From ENR-C20 sp942493145 (lineage in GTDB: Bacteria; Bacillota; Clostridia; Acetivibrionales; DTU013): DNA of 64,000 bases. A program made the translations under genes and the position numbers. Numbering within the stretch: the stretch's first letter is position 1; each line of letters begins with the position of its first letter. The notes under the pieces were generated by a model, which saw only the letters and a program-made list of their open reading frames with translations, was not told where the DNA came from and did not search any database. Positions 29,333 to 38,900 of this stretch are shown piece after piece. The DNA is taken from NCBI GenBank assembly GCA_942493145.1, contig OW818679.1, positions 4,278,001-4,342,000 of the forward strand, given 5' to 3'.

Positions 29333-30856
29333 GTGAAGTTAAAATATTATCATTTTGTATCATTACTTTTTTCAATATATCCAATTACGTTTCTATACTC
29401 TAATAATGTACAGGAGCTACTTATTGCACAAATTTTGATTCCTCTAATAATATCTTTCGTCGCTACCTTTGCAATAACCGCTAGTTTATACAAGTTACTT
29501 AATAACATTAATAAAGCGACTTTAATATCAACAATTTTTGTTTTTGCTTTTTATTCATATGGATATATATTTAATACATTAACAAATATTAACATATTAA
29601 CAACTATGCATCGTCATGTATTACCAATTTTTCTATTTATTATATTCTATATATGTTATTTTATTAATAAGTTAAAAGGTGATGCTTTAATTAACATTGC
29701 AAAAATTCTTTCATTTACTATATCTGTGCTCATTTTTATAAACGTTTTCAACATTATACCTATAGAAATAAAAAGGAATAATTTATCAGTAAATCAAACC
29801 CAATATAGTAGTAACAGTATTAAAGAAAGCTTAAATAATGAGAATCCTGATATCTATTATATTATAATGGATGAGTATGCTAGCCTAAGTACTATCAAGG
29901 AAATTTGGGGACATGATAATTCTGACTTTACAAACTACTTGGAAAGTAAAGGGTTCTATGTTACAAAGGATAGCAGGACCAGATATCATAATTCATTATG
30001 GTCATTAGCAACTTCCTTAAATATGAGTTATATTGGCAGAGCAATAAGCAACGAAGATTTTTATAAACACTTTGGTTCTGATAAAATATCCAGTATCACC
30101 GGCGAAAAAAATGTGAGTCTTACAGATATCAGTAGTAAATTGGTAGATAGTAACGTAACAAAATATCTGAGGGATAAGGGGTATAAGATTATAACATATG
30201 ATAATTATTATAGTATATATCCTTCAAAAGGCTTGATGAAAGCTGATGTGAGTTATAATTACAGGGAGGGACATAGTTTATCAAATCTAAATGAATTGAA
30301 TATACTAATAATAAAAACTTCAATATTAAAACCCTTTTCCTATGCATTTGAAGTTTCTACTGCCAGTAATAATATTTATAAAAACTCTACGCTTTATACA
30401 TTGGAAAATATAGTTAATATTCCATACAAAGAAACCAGCCCCAAATTTGTGTTTGCGCATATTTTATGTCCACATTCGCCATTTGTTTTTGATAAAGACG
30501 GTAATGAAGTTGATCCCGCAAACTGGAAAAATTGGAGCAATAAAGAATATTATTTAGAGCAATATATGTATATGACTAATCGTATAAAATCAGTAATATC
30601 AGATATTATGAAGTATTCAAACAATCCTCCAATTATAATAATCCAATCTGACCATGGGCCAAGACCATACAACAGCGATAAAGCCGATGAAAACCTGGAA
30701 ATACCTGTTGAAGATATGTTTAAAGTGTTCAATGCCTATTATTTTCCAGATGGCGGGTATGATGCTTTGTATGACAATATAGGACCTGTAAATTCTTTCA
30801 GGGTTTTATTCAATAAGTATTTTAATGAAAAATTTGATATACTGGAGGACAAGTGA
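29333..30856 (+). CDS. Membrane sulfatase/LTA-synthase-like protein
   Basis: 507 residues. Five or so membrane segments in the first ~150 residues, then an extracytoplasmic alkaline-phosphatase-superfamily domain: NPDIYYIIMDEYAS with the first metal-binding acidic residue(s), TRYHNSLWSLATSLNMSYIG, FVFAHILCPHSPFVF, IIIIQSDHGPRPYN with the Asp-His metal ligands. The family transfers phospho-alcohol or sulfate groups (e.g. phosphoglycerol, phosphoethanolamine); here it may decorate the surface glycan. A nucleophile Thr/Ser is not obvious by eye. GTG start with AAGAGGA about 12 bases upstream; expression starts a run of very AT-rich genes. Confidence 0.75.
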   Translation: MKLKYYHFVSLLFSIYPITFLYSNNVQELLIAQILIPLIISFVATFAITASLYKLLNNINKATLISTIFVFAFYSYGYIFNTLTNINILTTMHRHVLPIFLFIIFYICYFINKLKGDALINIAKILSFTISVLIFINVFNIIPIEIKRNNLSVNQTQYSSNSIKESLNNENPDIYYIIMDEYASLSTIKEIWGHDNSDFTNYLESKGFYVTKDSRTRYHNSLWSLATSLNMSYIGRAISNEDFYKHFGSDKISSITGEKNVSLTDISSKLVDSNVTKYLRDKGYKIITYDNYYSIYPSKGLMKADVSYNYREGHSLSNLNELNILIIKTSILKPFSYAFEVSTASNNIYKNSTLYTLENIVNIPYKETSPKFVFAHILCPHSPFVFDKDGNEVDPANWKNWSNKEYYLEQYMYMTNRIKSVISDIMKYSNNPPIIIIQSDHGPRPYNSDKADENLEIPVEDMFKVFNAYYFPDGGYDALYDNIGPVNSFRVLFNKYFNEKFDILEDK

Positions 30857-30857
30857 T

Positions 30858-31775
30858 TTGAATTCAAACAGGAATATGCTGAAAAAGAATACATTTCACA
30901 TCACAATATTTGCAATTTTGGTAGTTTATTTATTGTCTGCTAACTTTATATTTGATAAGGTTATTACACTAAAAAATGAATCGATAATACAAAAAATAGA
31001 TTTGCTTTCAGAAGAAAATAAAATAGTATATTGTATTGATAATTTATCAACTACAAAAATAGCATGGAAGGATTTTATCGAAGTACAAGGGTGGGCATTC
31101 ATAAAAAATAATCAAAATCAAGATGTAAAATCATATTTGGTTTTAAAGTCTTTAAATGACACTTATATTTTTACTACTGGTAAGGTATTAAGACGAGACT
31201 TAATAAAGGTAAAAGCTGAGGAGGGACTAAAATCTGAATATGCAGGATTTTTTGCAAATATATCCAAAAGGTGTATTAATGATGGCGATTACCGTATAGG
31301 GATTTATACGGAACAAGGTGATGTAAAATCAGTAATTTATAGTGATAAATATTTCCAAAAATACGGGACAGACTTTAATGAAGGCATCATGGCACGAAAT
31401 ATTGATATAATAATACCTGATGAAACAGGTAATATAACAGCTGCAATAGATATTATCTCACTACAGGACGATAAAGGAAAAAGTACTATTGCCATTCAAG
31501 GCTGGGCTCATGTTAAGGACAATGATGCGAATAATCAGAATGTATTTGTTACATTAGTTTCACCTGAGAAAGAATATGTTTTTGGTACAATTACCACGAT
31601 AAGACCCGATGTAACAAAAGCATTGGGAAATGGATTAAATTTAGATAATTCAGGATTCAAAACAACAATATTAAAAAATGGTATAATATCAGGTAAATAT
31701 AAAATTGGAATTTATATTTCTTTACAAGGTAAAGAATATTATCAAACTATTGACAATGAAATTCAAGTAGAATAG
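30858..31775 (+). CDS. Membrane-anchored protein with two GWA repeat domains
   Basis: 305 residues. N-terminal membrane anchor (about 13-32), then two copies of an ~80-residue beta-rich unit. The first begins FIEVQGWAF and ends YRIGIY; the second begins IAIQGWAH, contains TIRPDVTKALGNGLNLDNSG, and ends YKIGIY. A third copy of the unit is in the 38901 gene. No enzyme motifs; function unknown, probably extracytoplasmic binding or assembly in glycan synthesis. The start is the TTG at 30858, eight bases after GGAGGA, one base past the preceding stop. Confidence 0.7.
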   Translation: MNSNRNMLKKNTFHITIFAILVVYLLSANFIFDKVITLKNESIIQKIDLLSEENKIVYCIDNLSTTKIAWKDFIEVQGWAFIKNNQNQDVKSYLVLKSLNDTYIFTTGKVLRRDLIKVKAEEGLKSEYAGFFANISKRCINDGDYRIGIYTEQGDVKSVIYSDKYFQKYGTDFNEGIMARNIDIIIPDETGNITAAIDIISLQDDKGKSTIAIQGWAHVKDNDANNQNVFVTLVSPEKEYVFGTITTIRPDVTKALGNGLNLDNSGFKTTILKNGIISGKYKIGIYISLQGKEYYQTIDNEIQVE

Positions 31776-31839
31776 TAATATCTTTAGCTGTAAAAATGAA
31801 GTTAATACAAAACAAAAGTTTATTAAGGGGGAGACAATT

Positions 31840-32025
31840 ATGTTGAACAATCTTAGTTCGGTTTTTGGGATTTTTGCACGAAACCCGTCATTTGCTTATC
31901 TGGATCCCGGTACGGGAAGTTTGATAATCCAGATAATGATAGGCGGATTTGCAGCGATTGGAATCAGTATAAAGATTTTTTGGAAGAATATCAAAAATTT
32001 ATTTTCAAGAAGCAAAATTGACTAA
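31840..32025 (+). CDS. Small membrane protein with YLDPGTGS motif
   Basis: 61 residues. The segment AYLDPGTGSLIIQIMIGG is followed by one membrane helix and a basic tail (FWKNIKNLFSRSKID). I recall small proteins with this motif next to glycan methyltransferases or sulfatase-like genes in other genomes, with no known role. AGGGGGAG lies about six bases before the ATG. The stop overlaps the next start region (taATGa). Confidence 0.7.
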   Translation: MLNNLSSVFGIFARNPSFAYLDPGTGSLIIQIMIGGFAAIGISIKIFWKNIKNLFSRSKID

Positions 32026-32039
32026 TGAGGTTTATTAAA

Positions 32040-33428
32040 ATGAAGAGTATAAGTGTTTTAAAGAGTTCCTTCAGGGATCCGAACGGGTTTATGTTTAAAA
32101 GAAATGATACATTATACAGGCAAGTAAACCATGAATATAAAGACAATTATGATTTGCTTATGGAAAACGGTTTGTATGAAAAACTGATCTTAGAGGGACT
32201 TTTAATTCCGCATGAAGAGGTAGACATTGATCCGGAGACACCCAAGAAGTGCTATAAAATCTTAAGACCTGAACTTATAGACTTCATATCATATCCATAT
32301 GAATGGTCTTTCAGTGAACTAAAGGATGCGGCACTTACAACCATTCGAATACAAAAAATAGCTTTAGAATTTGGAATGTCGTTAAAAGACAGCAGTTCAT
32401 ATAATATTCAATTCAAAAGCGGAAAACCTGTATTTATAGATACACTATCGTTCGAAAAATACTATGAAGGAAAACCATGGGTTGCATATAGACAATTCTG
32501 CCAACATTTCCTTGCGCCATTGGCATTGATGAGTTATACAGATATTAGGTTGAACCAATTGCTAAAAATATATATTGATGGTATTCCATTGGATCTGGCT
32601 AGTTCTCTGCTACCAACCAAAACAAGGTTTAAAAGCTCTATACTTTTAAACATTCACTTGCATGCAAAAAGCCAGGAAAAATATTCGTCTGAATCATCTA
32701 AAAATGAAAAAACTATTAAGATGAGTAGGTCATATCTTTCTGCACTTTTAGAAAGTCTGGAAGGTGCGGTTAAAAAGCTACAATGGAAGCCTGGAGGCAC
32801 TGAATGGGGCGAGTATTATACTTTTACCAATTATTCGGATTCTTCGTTCATCAACAAGAAAAAACTTGTGGAAAGCTACATTAAAAAAACAGAAACAAAA
32901 ATGCTTTGGGATCTGGGGGCAAATACCGGAGAATTTAGTAAGATACCAGCTGAAAAAGGCATTACAACCATATCTTTTGACATTGATCCTGCAGCGGTGG
33001 AGAAAAACTATGTAAATTGCAAAATAAACAATGAAAGAAATATACTTCCATTAATACTTGATTTAACAAACCCAAGCCCATCAATTGGCTGGAATAATGA
33101 AGAAAGAATGTCTATAAAAGAGCGGAAGCTACCTGATACAGTGTTAGCATTGGCTCTTATACATCATATTGCAATATCAAATAATGTACCTTTCCAAAAC
33201 ATTGCTCAATTCTTTGTATCGATTTGCAATAATTTGATTATTGAATTTGTTCCCAAGAGCGATTCACAGGTAAAAAAACTGTTAGCAACAAGGGAGGATA
33301 TTTTTCATGAGTATAATCAGGATTCTTTTGAAAAGGAATTTGGGAGAAAATTTCATATAATTTGTAAAGAACAGATACAAGATTCTGATAGGATATTGTA
33401 TCTGTTTAAAAAAATAAATATAACTTAG
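32040..33428 (+). CDS. SAM-dependent methyltransferase-like protein
   Basis: 462 residues. N-terminal ~220 residues include FRDPNGFMFKRNDTLYRQVN and FGMSLKDSSSYNIQF, features of a family found in glycan clusters. The C-terminal part has MLWDLGANTGEFSKIPA (SAM loop), TISFDIDPAAVEKNY (acidic ribose-binding residue) and LALALIHHIAISNN. Probably a cytoplasmic methyltransferase acting on the glycan or its precursor. ATG 32040 with GAGGT eight bases upstream is preferred over ATG 32025, which overlaps the previous stop. Confidence 0.75.
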   Translation: MKSISVLKSSFRDPNGFMFKRNDTLYRQVNHEYKDNYDLLMENGLYEKLILEGLLIPHEEVDIDPETPKKCYKILRPELIDFISYPYEWSFSELKDAALTTIRIQKIALEFGMSLKDSSSYNIQFKSGKPVFIDTLSFEKYYEGKPWVAYRQFCQHFLAPLALMSYTDIRLNQLLKIYIDGIPLDLASSLLPTKTRFKSSILLNIHLHAKSQEKYSSESSKNEKTIKMSRSYLSALLESLEGAVKKLQWKPGGTEWGEYYTFTNYSDSSFINKKKLVESYIKKTETKMLWDLGANTGEFSKIPAEKGITTISFDIDPAAVEKNYVNCKINNERNILPLILDLTNPSPSIGWNNEERMSIKERKLPDTVLALALIHHIAISNNVPFQNIAQFFVSICNNLIIEFVPKSDSQVKKLLATREDIFHEYNQDSFEKEFGRKFHIICKEQIQDSDRILYLFKKINIT

Positions 33429-33542
33429 ACTTAATATTTTCTTTCTACTTTGAGGCTTGACTAGGGAAGCATTATAGTTAATAGTTTTTATTTGCAGCGG
33501 ATTATTGTTTTTTAAATCAAGCCTTTTTGTGAAAGTGCTAAA

Positions 33543-35141
33543 CTATCTGATATTGCTCTTAATCTCAATGCTTTCTATTATATATTTCTTTTCAGGATTT
33601 GTACCTGGATCAATTCTTAATCCATTAAGTATTGCATAATCAGGAATATTAAAATATATTATATTGTTGCCAGATGAATAATTTATTGATATTGAATTTT
33701 TTTCATTGTAGGTTAAATCGTCCTTTACTAGATAAAACAATTGAATTCTATCAATTACTTCTGAATGTATAGAAACCTTCATTGTTACTTCTACTAACGA
33801 ATTAATTGATTTTATATCATGCAAGAAAAGCATTGGATCATTGGTAGTAGCATTGATTTCAAGTTGATTTCCAGTCGCTAAAATATTTGCATTACTTACT
33901 TTAGAAAAATCAGTAATATTGTCATTTATATTTAAATTAAATAAGGTGTTATTTAGCTCTCTAAATTTTAACTCCTTACTTTCATAAATAAAGCTGTTGT
34001 CAAGGTCTTGTGACATAAATGATATCAGGCGTTCTGTGACACCCATAATTACAACATCAGGTTTAATGTAATTAACAAGTTTTTTATTTATATTATAATT
34101 GACTGTAGTAACATTTGTACGTAAAACAACTACAATTGAATAATTCTCAGCTAAGTAATTTCGTAATGACCCAGTTGTAAAAAATGAATCCCCAAATATT
34201 AATAGTCTTTTACCATTCCCATTCTTATTATAAAAAGTCTCAACAGTCCATCCATAACCGCTTTCTTTACAAATATTATTTAATTGTAAATTAAATGAAT
34301 CATCTGATGCTAATAATGCTTTCGGGCTCATAATTTTAATGTTCGATATACTTTCGAATGAAGTTTTACTTAAACCCAGCATCTTATTCAAGTCACCAGC
34401 GTTTTTGGATTTTTGTTCAACTACATTATTGATTGGATCAATACTAAGATAATCTGTGCATAAGTTTTTATAAACCAAATATGAAGCAAGGTAATTCCAA
34501 TGCGTATCTTTTTTATAAAATAGCAGCATATTCTTCTTATTTTCCAAAAGTATTCTTTTTGTATTAAACACGGTTAAATCACAAGTGATAGCCATTTTAT
34601 CGGATACCTTATCCATAATACTATAAGGGCTTGAATATTTACCTCCGTCAGGTAAATATTCTGGATACACACTTACTTTGCTGGGAGCTAATACTAATAT
34701 ATACTTTGCACCTATACTTTCAAAATATTCCTTATACATTATCTGGTTTTCTACAATTTTAGTTAGTGATTCGTCAGTTAATGGATAAACATTCCTATAA
34801 ATATCAATGTTATTGCCGGTTTCTATGAAAAGCCAACCATTTTTCCCCATGAGAACATCTTTGTTAGTTGAACTATTCAAGAGACCAGCCTTTAACAAGG
34901 AGTTCAATTGAATTAAACTGGATCTAAATACAAAGATATCATTAAAATACGATTCATATTTTTCTGGGAAATTTGATAGGGTTTCAATTGCAATGAGTGG
35001 CTTTTCAGTTTTACTTCTGTTTTCTATATTGGCGTCAAAGGTTTCAATTCCAATTATCATAAGGAAAAATGGGGACATGATTAATAAAATGAAGACAATA
35101 AACAGGTACTTATTAATGTTCTCTTTAAAGCTATTGCCCAA
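33543..35141 (-). CDS. AlgX/AlgJ-like SGNH-type O-acetyltransferase
   Basis: 532 residues. N-terminal signal anchor (~12-32), then an AlgX-type domain: MGKNGWLFIETG, YILVLAPSKVSVYPEYLPDG, FYKKDTHWNYLASYLVY with the Asp-x-His pair, LLIFGDSFFTTGSLR with the GDS nucleophile block, and a C-terminal beta-rich carbohydrate-binding-like region (~410-530). With the MBOAT partner encoded 12 bp upstream it would O-acetylate an exported glycan. TTG start with AGGGGTG seven bases upstream. Runs against the surrounding operon; convergent with 32040. Confidence 0.83.
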   Translation of the reverse strand: MGNSFKENINKYLFIVFILLIMSPFFLMIIGIETFDANIENRSKTEKPLIAIETLSNFPEKYESYFNDIFVFRSSLIQLNSLLKAGLLNSSTNKDVLMGKNGWLFIETGNNIDIYRNVYPLTDESLTKIVENQIMYKEYFESIGAKYILVLAPSKVSVYPEYLPDGGKYSSPYSIMDKVSDKMAITCDLTVFNTKRILLENKKNMLLFYKKDTHWNYLASYLVYKNLCTDYLSIDPINNVVEQKSKNAGDLNKMLGLSKTSFESISNIKIMSPKALLASDDSFNLQLNNICKESGYGWTVETFYNKNGNGKRLLIFGDSFFTTGSLRNYLAENYSIVVVLRTNVTTVNYNINKKLVNYIKPDVVIMGVTERLISFMSQDLDNSFIYESKELKFRELNNTLFNLNINDNITDFSKVSNANILATGNQLEINATTNDPMLFLHDIKSINSLVEVTMKVSIHSEVIDRIQLFYLVKDDLTYNEKNSISINYSSGNNIIYFNIPDYAILNGLRIDPGTNPEKKYIIESIEIKSNIR

Positions 35142-35153
35142 TATGATTCACCC

Positions 35154-36578
35154 CTAAAACCTAAAATAAATAAAAGGACTATATGCACCACTTGCCATCG
35201 AAGCAGCTGATAAAATCAATATAACTGCAAGGGCAATTGTCTTTATTAAAAGGAAACAAATCTTCATTACTGAGGTGCCTTCGATAATATATTTTGTGGC
35301 AAAAGTTATCAGCTTAATTGGCAAACCTAAAGCAATAATTATACCACATGCAATTACCGTCCAAAGAAGTGGAGTTACGAACTGCCAAACATTATATCCG
35401 GGAGTAGTAGTGATTACACCAAACAATTTACCAAGTATGAAAAGTGCATCAGGCAATGTCTCAGCACGGAAAAACACCCAAGCAAGCATTACAACAAGTA
35501 TAGTATAAGCATAACGAATTGGTTTGATTGTTCTATCTAACACCTTTTCAAACCCCATTCTCTCAATAACAAGAAAAAGACCATGTAGTATTCCCCAAAT
35601 TACGAAGTTCCAACTGGCGCCGTGCCATAAACCGCAAAGTAAAAACACAATTAACTGATTGTAATATAACCGAACCTTTCCAACCTTACTGCCACCGAGT
35701 GGTATATATAAATAATCTCTAAACCATGTTGATAAAGAAATATGCCATCTTCTCCAAAATTCTCTGATGGAGAGCGATTTATAGGGGTAATTGAAGTTTT
35801 CTTTAAACTCAAAGCCAAACATTCGTCCTATACCAATTGCCATATCTGAGTATGCAGAAAAATCAAAATATATTTGTAAAGTGTAGCATAGAATCATTAG
35901 CCATGCCATTCCATTCGTCCAAAAATTAAAATCGACGGTAAAAACATTATCAACAAACTCACCAAGTACATTGGCAATCAACATTTTTTTAGCCAATCCA
36001 ATGATAAATCGCTGGCATCCTGACAAGATTTGATTATAATTTACAATGCGATTCCTTATTTGAGTATCAATGTCTTTATACCTAACAATCGGTCCTGCAA
36101 TAAGCTGAGGGAAAAATGATATGTACAATGCAAGGGAGGCAGGGTTTTTTTGAACACACCCATCTTTTCTGTAAACATCTATAACATAAGACACAGCTTG
36201 AAAAGTTATGAAAGAGATACCTATCGGTAGTGGAATATTAGGATCTGAAATCCTTGTTCCCAATAAGCCATTAATGTTTTCAACGATAAAACCAGCATAT
36301 TTAAAAACCAAGAGTAAAAACAAATTAACAGTTACTGCAATAATAATTACAATTCGTTTAGTGAATTGTTTCTTTGAATAACTAACAGCAATCCCTGAAA
36401 AGTAATTCCATACTATTGACAATATCATTACTAATATTGCATATGGCTCTCCCCATGCATAAAAAAGCAGGCTTGCAAATAGCAATAAAACATTCCGCAA
36501 TTTTAAAGGGGAAATATAATATAGTATTATTGTTATCGGTAAAAACATAAAGAGGAAAATCGGTGTACTAAATACCAT
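35154..36578 (-). CDS. MBOAT O-acyltransferase (AlgI-like)
   Basis: 474 residues, about ten membrane segments. MBOAT/AlgI signature motifs: MVFSTPIFLFMFLPI at the start, FYAWGEP, FPQLIAGPIVRY, FWRRWHISLSTWFRDYLYIPLGG, and GLWHGASWNFVIWG with the catalytic His. Moves acetyl from the cytoplasm to the AlgX-like acceptor protein downstream. The start at 36578 matches the family start MVFS and has TTGGAGC five bases upstream; an ORF start 13 codons earlier is less likely. First gene of a two-gene minus-strand operon. Confidence 0.92.
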   Translation of the reverse strand: MVFSTPIFLFMFLPITIILYYISPLKLRNVLLLFASLLFYAWGEPYAILVMILSIVWNYFSGIAVSYSKKQFTKRIVIIIAVTVNLFLLLVFKYAGFIVENINGLLGTRISDPNIPLPIGISFITFQAVSYVIDVYRKDGCVQKNPASLALYISFFPQLIAGPIVRYKDIDTQIRNRIVNYNQILSGCQRFIIGLAKKMLIANVLGEFVDNVFTVDFNFWTNGMAWLMILCYTLQIYFDFSAYSDMAIGIGRMFGFEFKENFNYPYKSLSIREFWRRWHISLSTWFRDYLYIPLGGSKVGKVRLYYNQLIVFLLCGLWHGASWNFVIWGILHGLFLVIERMGFEKVLDRTIKPIRYAYTILVVMLAWVFFRAETLPDALFILGKLFGVITTTPGYNVWQFVTPLLWTVIACGIIIALGLPIKLITFATKYIIEGTSVMKICFLLIKTIALAVILILSAASMASGAYSPFIYFRF

Positions 36579-36722
36579 GCAAGCTCCAATTATTGTAATA
36601 AGACACAAAATACGCACAAGTATCGAGCGATAGTATCATATGACATAAAGTAAACATTATTTTACAACAATTCGATTCTATAACTCTAATATACCATTGT
36701 CAACGAAATTTTAGTCAATTTT

Positions 36723-36771
36723 GTGGTTACACCATCCCGGAAGGCTGCGTTATCGGAGGAAATGTTAAGAT
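36723..36771 (+). pseudogene. 49-bp fragment of the NeuD-like acyltransferase gene
   Basis: Matches 40773-40821 inside the intact acyltransferase gene at 46 of 49 bases, same orientation. The match stops abruptly at 36771, exactly where IS-like sequence starts with TG. The flank on the left (36618-36722) does not match, so this is a relic of a duplication or of a former second acyltransferase gene. Confidence 0.8.
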
Positions 36772-37375
36772 TGCATATTCCGGCGTATCCGGACGGCAAT
36801 TCTGGAGGAATCCGGACATTAAAAGGCGTTATGCAGACACCGTTTGAGTTGTTTTGATTCTATGCTATTTAGCCATTCTTTTCAAAATATTGAATGATTT
36901 TTTCTGCCATCACTTCTCTCATTAATTTTTCGAATCAAGATTCAGGATGTGAATTGTGTATGATCCTGTCCATTATGGTATCTGCTATTGTTGGATCTGG
37001 GGTGAGTTCATATCATTTGACATGGGTAATTTGACCAGATAGAACTGTTGAAGCCTTATTGTCTACCTTCAGCTATCTCAAGAATATCTCGGCTTTCCTT
37101 AAGAGTGTATGATTTAATCCCTAAATCATCCAAGATTAGTAGCTTGATGTTTTACATGCCTTTTCATTCTTCGCTGTCTGTATTTCAAAGAGCAACGCAG
37201 GAATCCGATAATATTTGGCGGAGTATCCCTCGCGGCAGGCTGTATTCCCAAAGGCCCATGCAATATATGTTTTACCACTTCCTGTTTTGCCAGTTATCAT
37301 GATGTTTAATTTCTGCCCGATGAAGCCACAGGTTGAAACTCATAGATCAAATAAACTGCTGCTAATTTGAAGCAA
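36772..37375 (-). mobile_element. Remnant of an IS21-family insertion sequence
   Basis: Contains an istB relic (next entry) and, at 36780-36825, a terminal region with repeated TCCGGA-type motifs and an apparent TG end at 36772. No istA is present and the right end is not recognisable. Degenerate and immobile. Confidence 0.7.
36869..37375 (-). pseudogene. istB (IS21 helper ATPase) pseudogene
   Basis: Reading the minus strand in shifting frames gives family segments: FIGQKLNIMITGKTGSGKTYIA (Walker A, near 37324-37260), then after a frameshift LLILDDLGIKSYTLKESRDI (Walker B, near 37150-37090), then another shift to YELTPDPTIADTIMDRIIHNS and a C-terminal MREVMAEKI. At least two frameshifts and several stops, one probably Trp to stop, make it non-functional. 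IstB assists the IstA transposase. Confidence 0.82.
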
Positions 37376-37445
37376 CACAGGATACATAATATCTAATTCT
37401 TTCCGTAGAATAGAGTCTGTATAGATAATAGTATGTGGAAAATAT

Positions 37446-37453
37446 GCTATAAT
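37446..37453 (+). promoter_or_regulatory. Extended -10 promoter element
   Basis: TGCTATAAT-type extended -10 (TATAAT at 37448-37453) with no good -35, about 97 bp before the next gene. Confidence 0.35.
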
Positions 37454-37549
37454 TAATTGACCGTTATATTTATGAATGATACATTAAAAATGTTTAATTT
37501 ATAATAAAGTGGTTTTAGAACTAATTTGCAAGTCAAGAGTGTAGATAAC

Positions 37550-38884
37550 ATGAAGAAAACTATTTTAAAATTAATAGGAAGTTCATTCATCCCTTTTGTA
37601 ATACTTGTGTTGATATTTATTATCATACATACCAATATATCATGTGATTTTGGTGATGACATAATAAAAAAGGCTGGGTACTTACAAAACAGCTTGTGGG
37701 ATGTAATGGCGTATGATTATTATAATTGGGACTCTCCTGGACTACTGTCAATTGTAATGTACTATTTAGTTTTACTTCCACCTTTTGTATTCAAGATAAT
37801 AAATATAATGGTAATATTATTGGCAGCATATTCAATTTCATTCATAGCAAATCACACAAATAATATAAAAGTAAACTGGATCATAACTATCTTCATTATT
37901 TTATATCCTTTCAATCAAATGTCAACGGCAGGTTGGATAGTTACATCTGTTGCATATATGTTTCCTCTTGCTTTTGGTCTTTATTCACTGACTCCGATTA
38001 AAAGAATTCTTACTCAAAAAAAAATTCCGTATGCACAGGCCGTAATTGCGTTACTTTTTGCTGTTACCTCCCCACAAATGACCTCTCTATTGTTTGGGAT
38101 ATACATATTATTTAGTATTTATTTTGTTTATAAAAAAACAAGAAGCATATTTTCCTTATTGATGTGTTTAATTTGCTCGTCATTTTTTATTTATCATGTC
38201 ATTACACCTGGAAATCATGTGCGATATATTAAAGAAATATTGAATTGGTTCCCTGATTATAATATGATTTCTTTTGTTGATAAAATCAAGATGGGTTTCA
38301 CAAGTACTTTAGCAAATTTTGTAGTTACACCAAATATATTCTTCTTGAGCTTTTGTATATTGTTATTAGGAGGAGTATGGCTAAAACATAAAGATATTTT
38401 TTTTAGAATTATATCCACAATCCCTTTAACAGCAACTTTTGTATTTGGTGTTTTCAGCTATTTAAATTATTCTCCAACAAGTATGGGTTTAATAGATATA
38501 AAAAAGCGTGACTTTATAAATGTAACAATTTATAATTTTACAGAAATGATTAATTATTTGCCTATTATCTTAGGCTTCATAATAGTTGGATGTATTTTGT
38601 TATCATTTTATTTGATATTTGGAAACTCCATGATGGCATTACTAGTCAATATTATATTTATTTCGGGTTTTGCTTCAAGAATGATTTTGAGTTTTTCACC
38701 TACTCTCTATGCATCCTCTACTCGGACTTTCATTTATATGTACTTTGCAATAATAGTGTGTGGTGTTTTCGTTTTTAGCGAAATAATTAAGTATATGAGT
38801 AAAGGAAGTCAAACTATTATACTTACCATTTTTGGATTTGCAGGTTTAGTAAATTTAGTTAAGTTATTGTTAACTTTATTATGA
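37550..38884 (+). CDS. Multi-spanning membrane protein, possible GT-C glycosyltransferase
   Basis: 444 residues and about eleven hydrophobic segments. After the first membrane helix comes an extracytoplasmic CDFGDDIIKKAG with an acidic pair, as in GT-C transferases and DUF6056-type glucosyltransferase-like proteins; HTNISCDFGDD and WDSPGLLSIVMYY support that comparison, but I am not certain of the family. A polyprenyl-phosphate-sugar-using transferase would fit the GtrB-like gene at 39465, which makes such donors. Start at ATG 37550 (in-frame TTG 37526 is less likely); ribosome site weak. Very AT-rich. Confidence 0.6.
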   Translation: MKKTILKLIGSSFIPFVILVLIFIIIHTNISCDFGDDIIKKAGYLQNSLWDVMAYDYYNWDSPGLLSIVMYYLVLLPPFVFKIINIMVILLAAYSISFIANHTNNIKVNWIITIFIILYPFNQMSTAGWIVTSVAYMFPLAFGLYSLTPIKRILTQKKIPYAQAVIALLFAVTSPQMTSLLFGIYILFSIYFVYKKTRSIFSLLMCLICSSFFIYHVITPGNHVRYIKEILNWFPDYNMISFVDKIKMGFTSTLANFVVTPNIFFLSFCILLLGGVWLKHKDIFFRIISTIPLTATFVFGVFSYLNYSPTSMGLIDIKKRDFINVTIYNFTEMINYLPIILGFIIVGCILLSFYLIFGNSMMALLVNIIFISGFASRMILSFSPTLYASSTRTFIYMYFAIIVCGVFVFSEIIKYMSKGSQTIILTIFGFAGLVNLVKLLLTLL

Positions 38885-38900
38885 AAGTGGTGCAACTTAC

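Noticed and set aside
33453..33524. Terminator between the convergent genes at 33428 and 33543
   Set aside because: The 8-bp arms (AGGCTTGA/TCAAGCCT) enclose a 56-base loop, so it is not a convincing hairpin.
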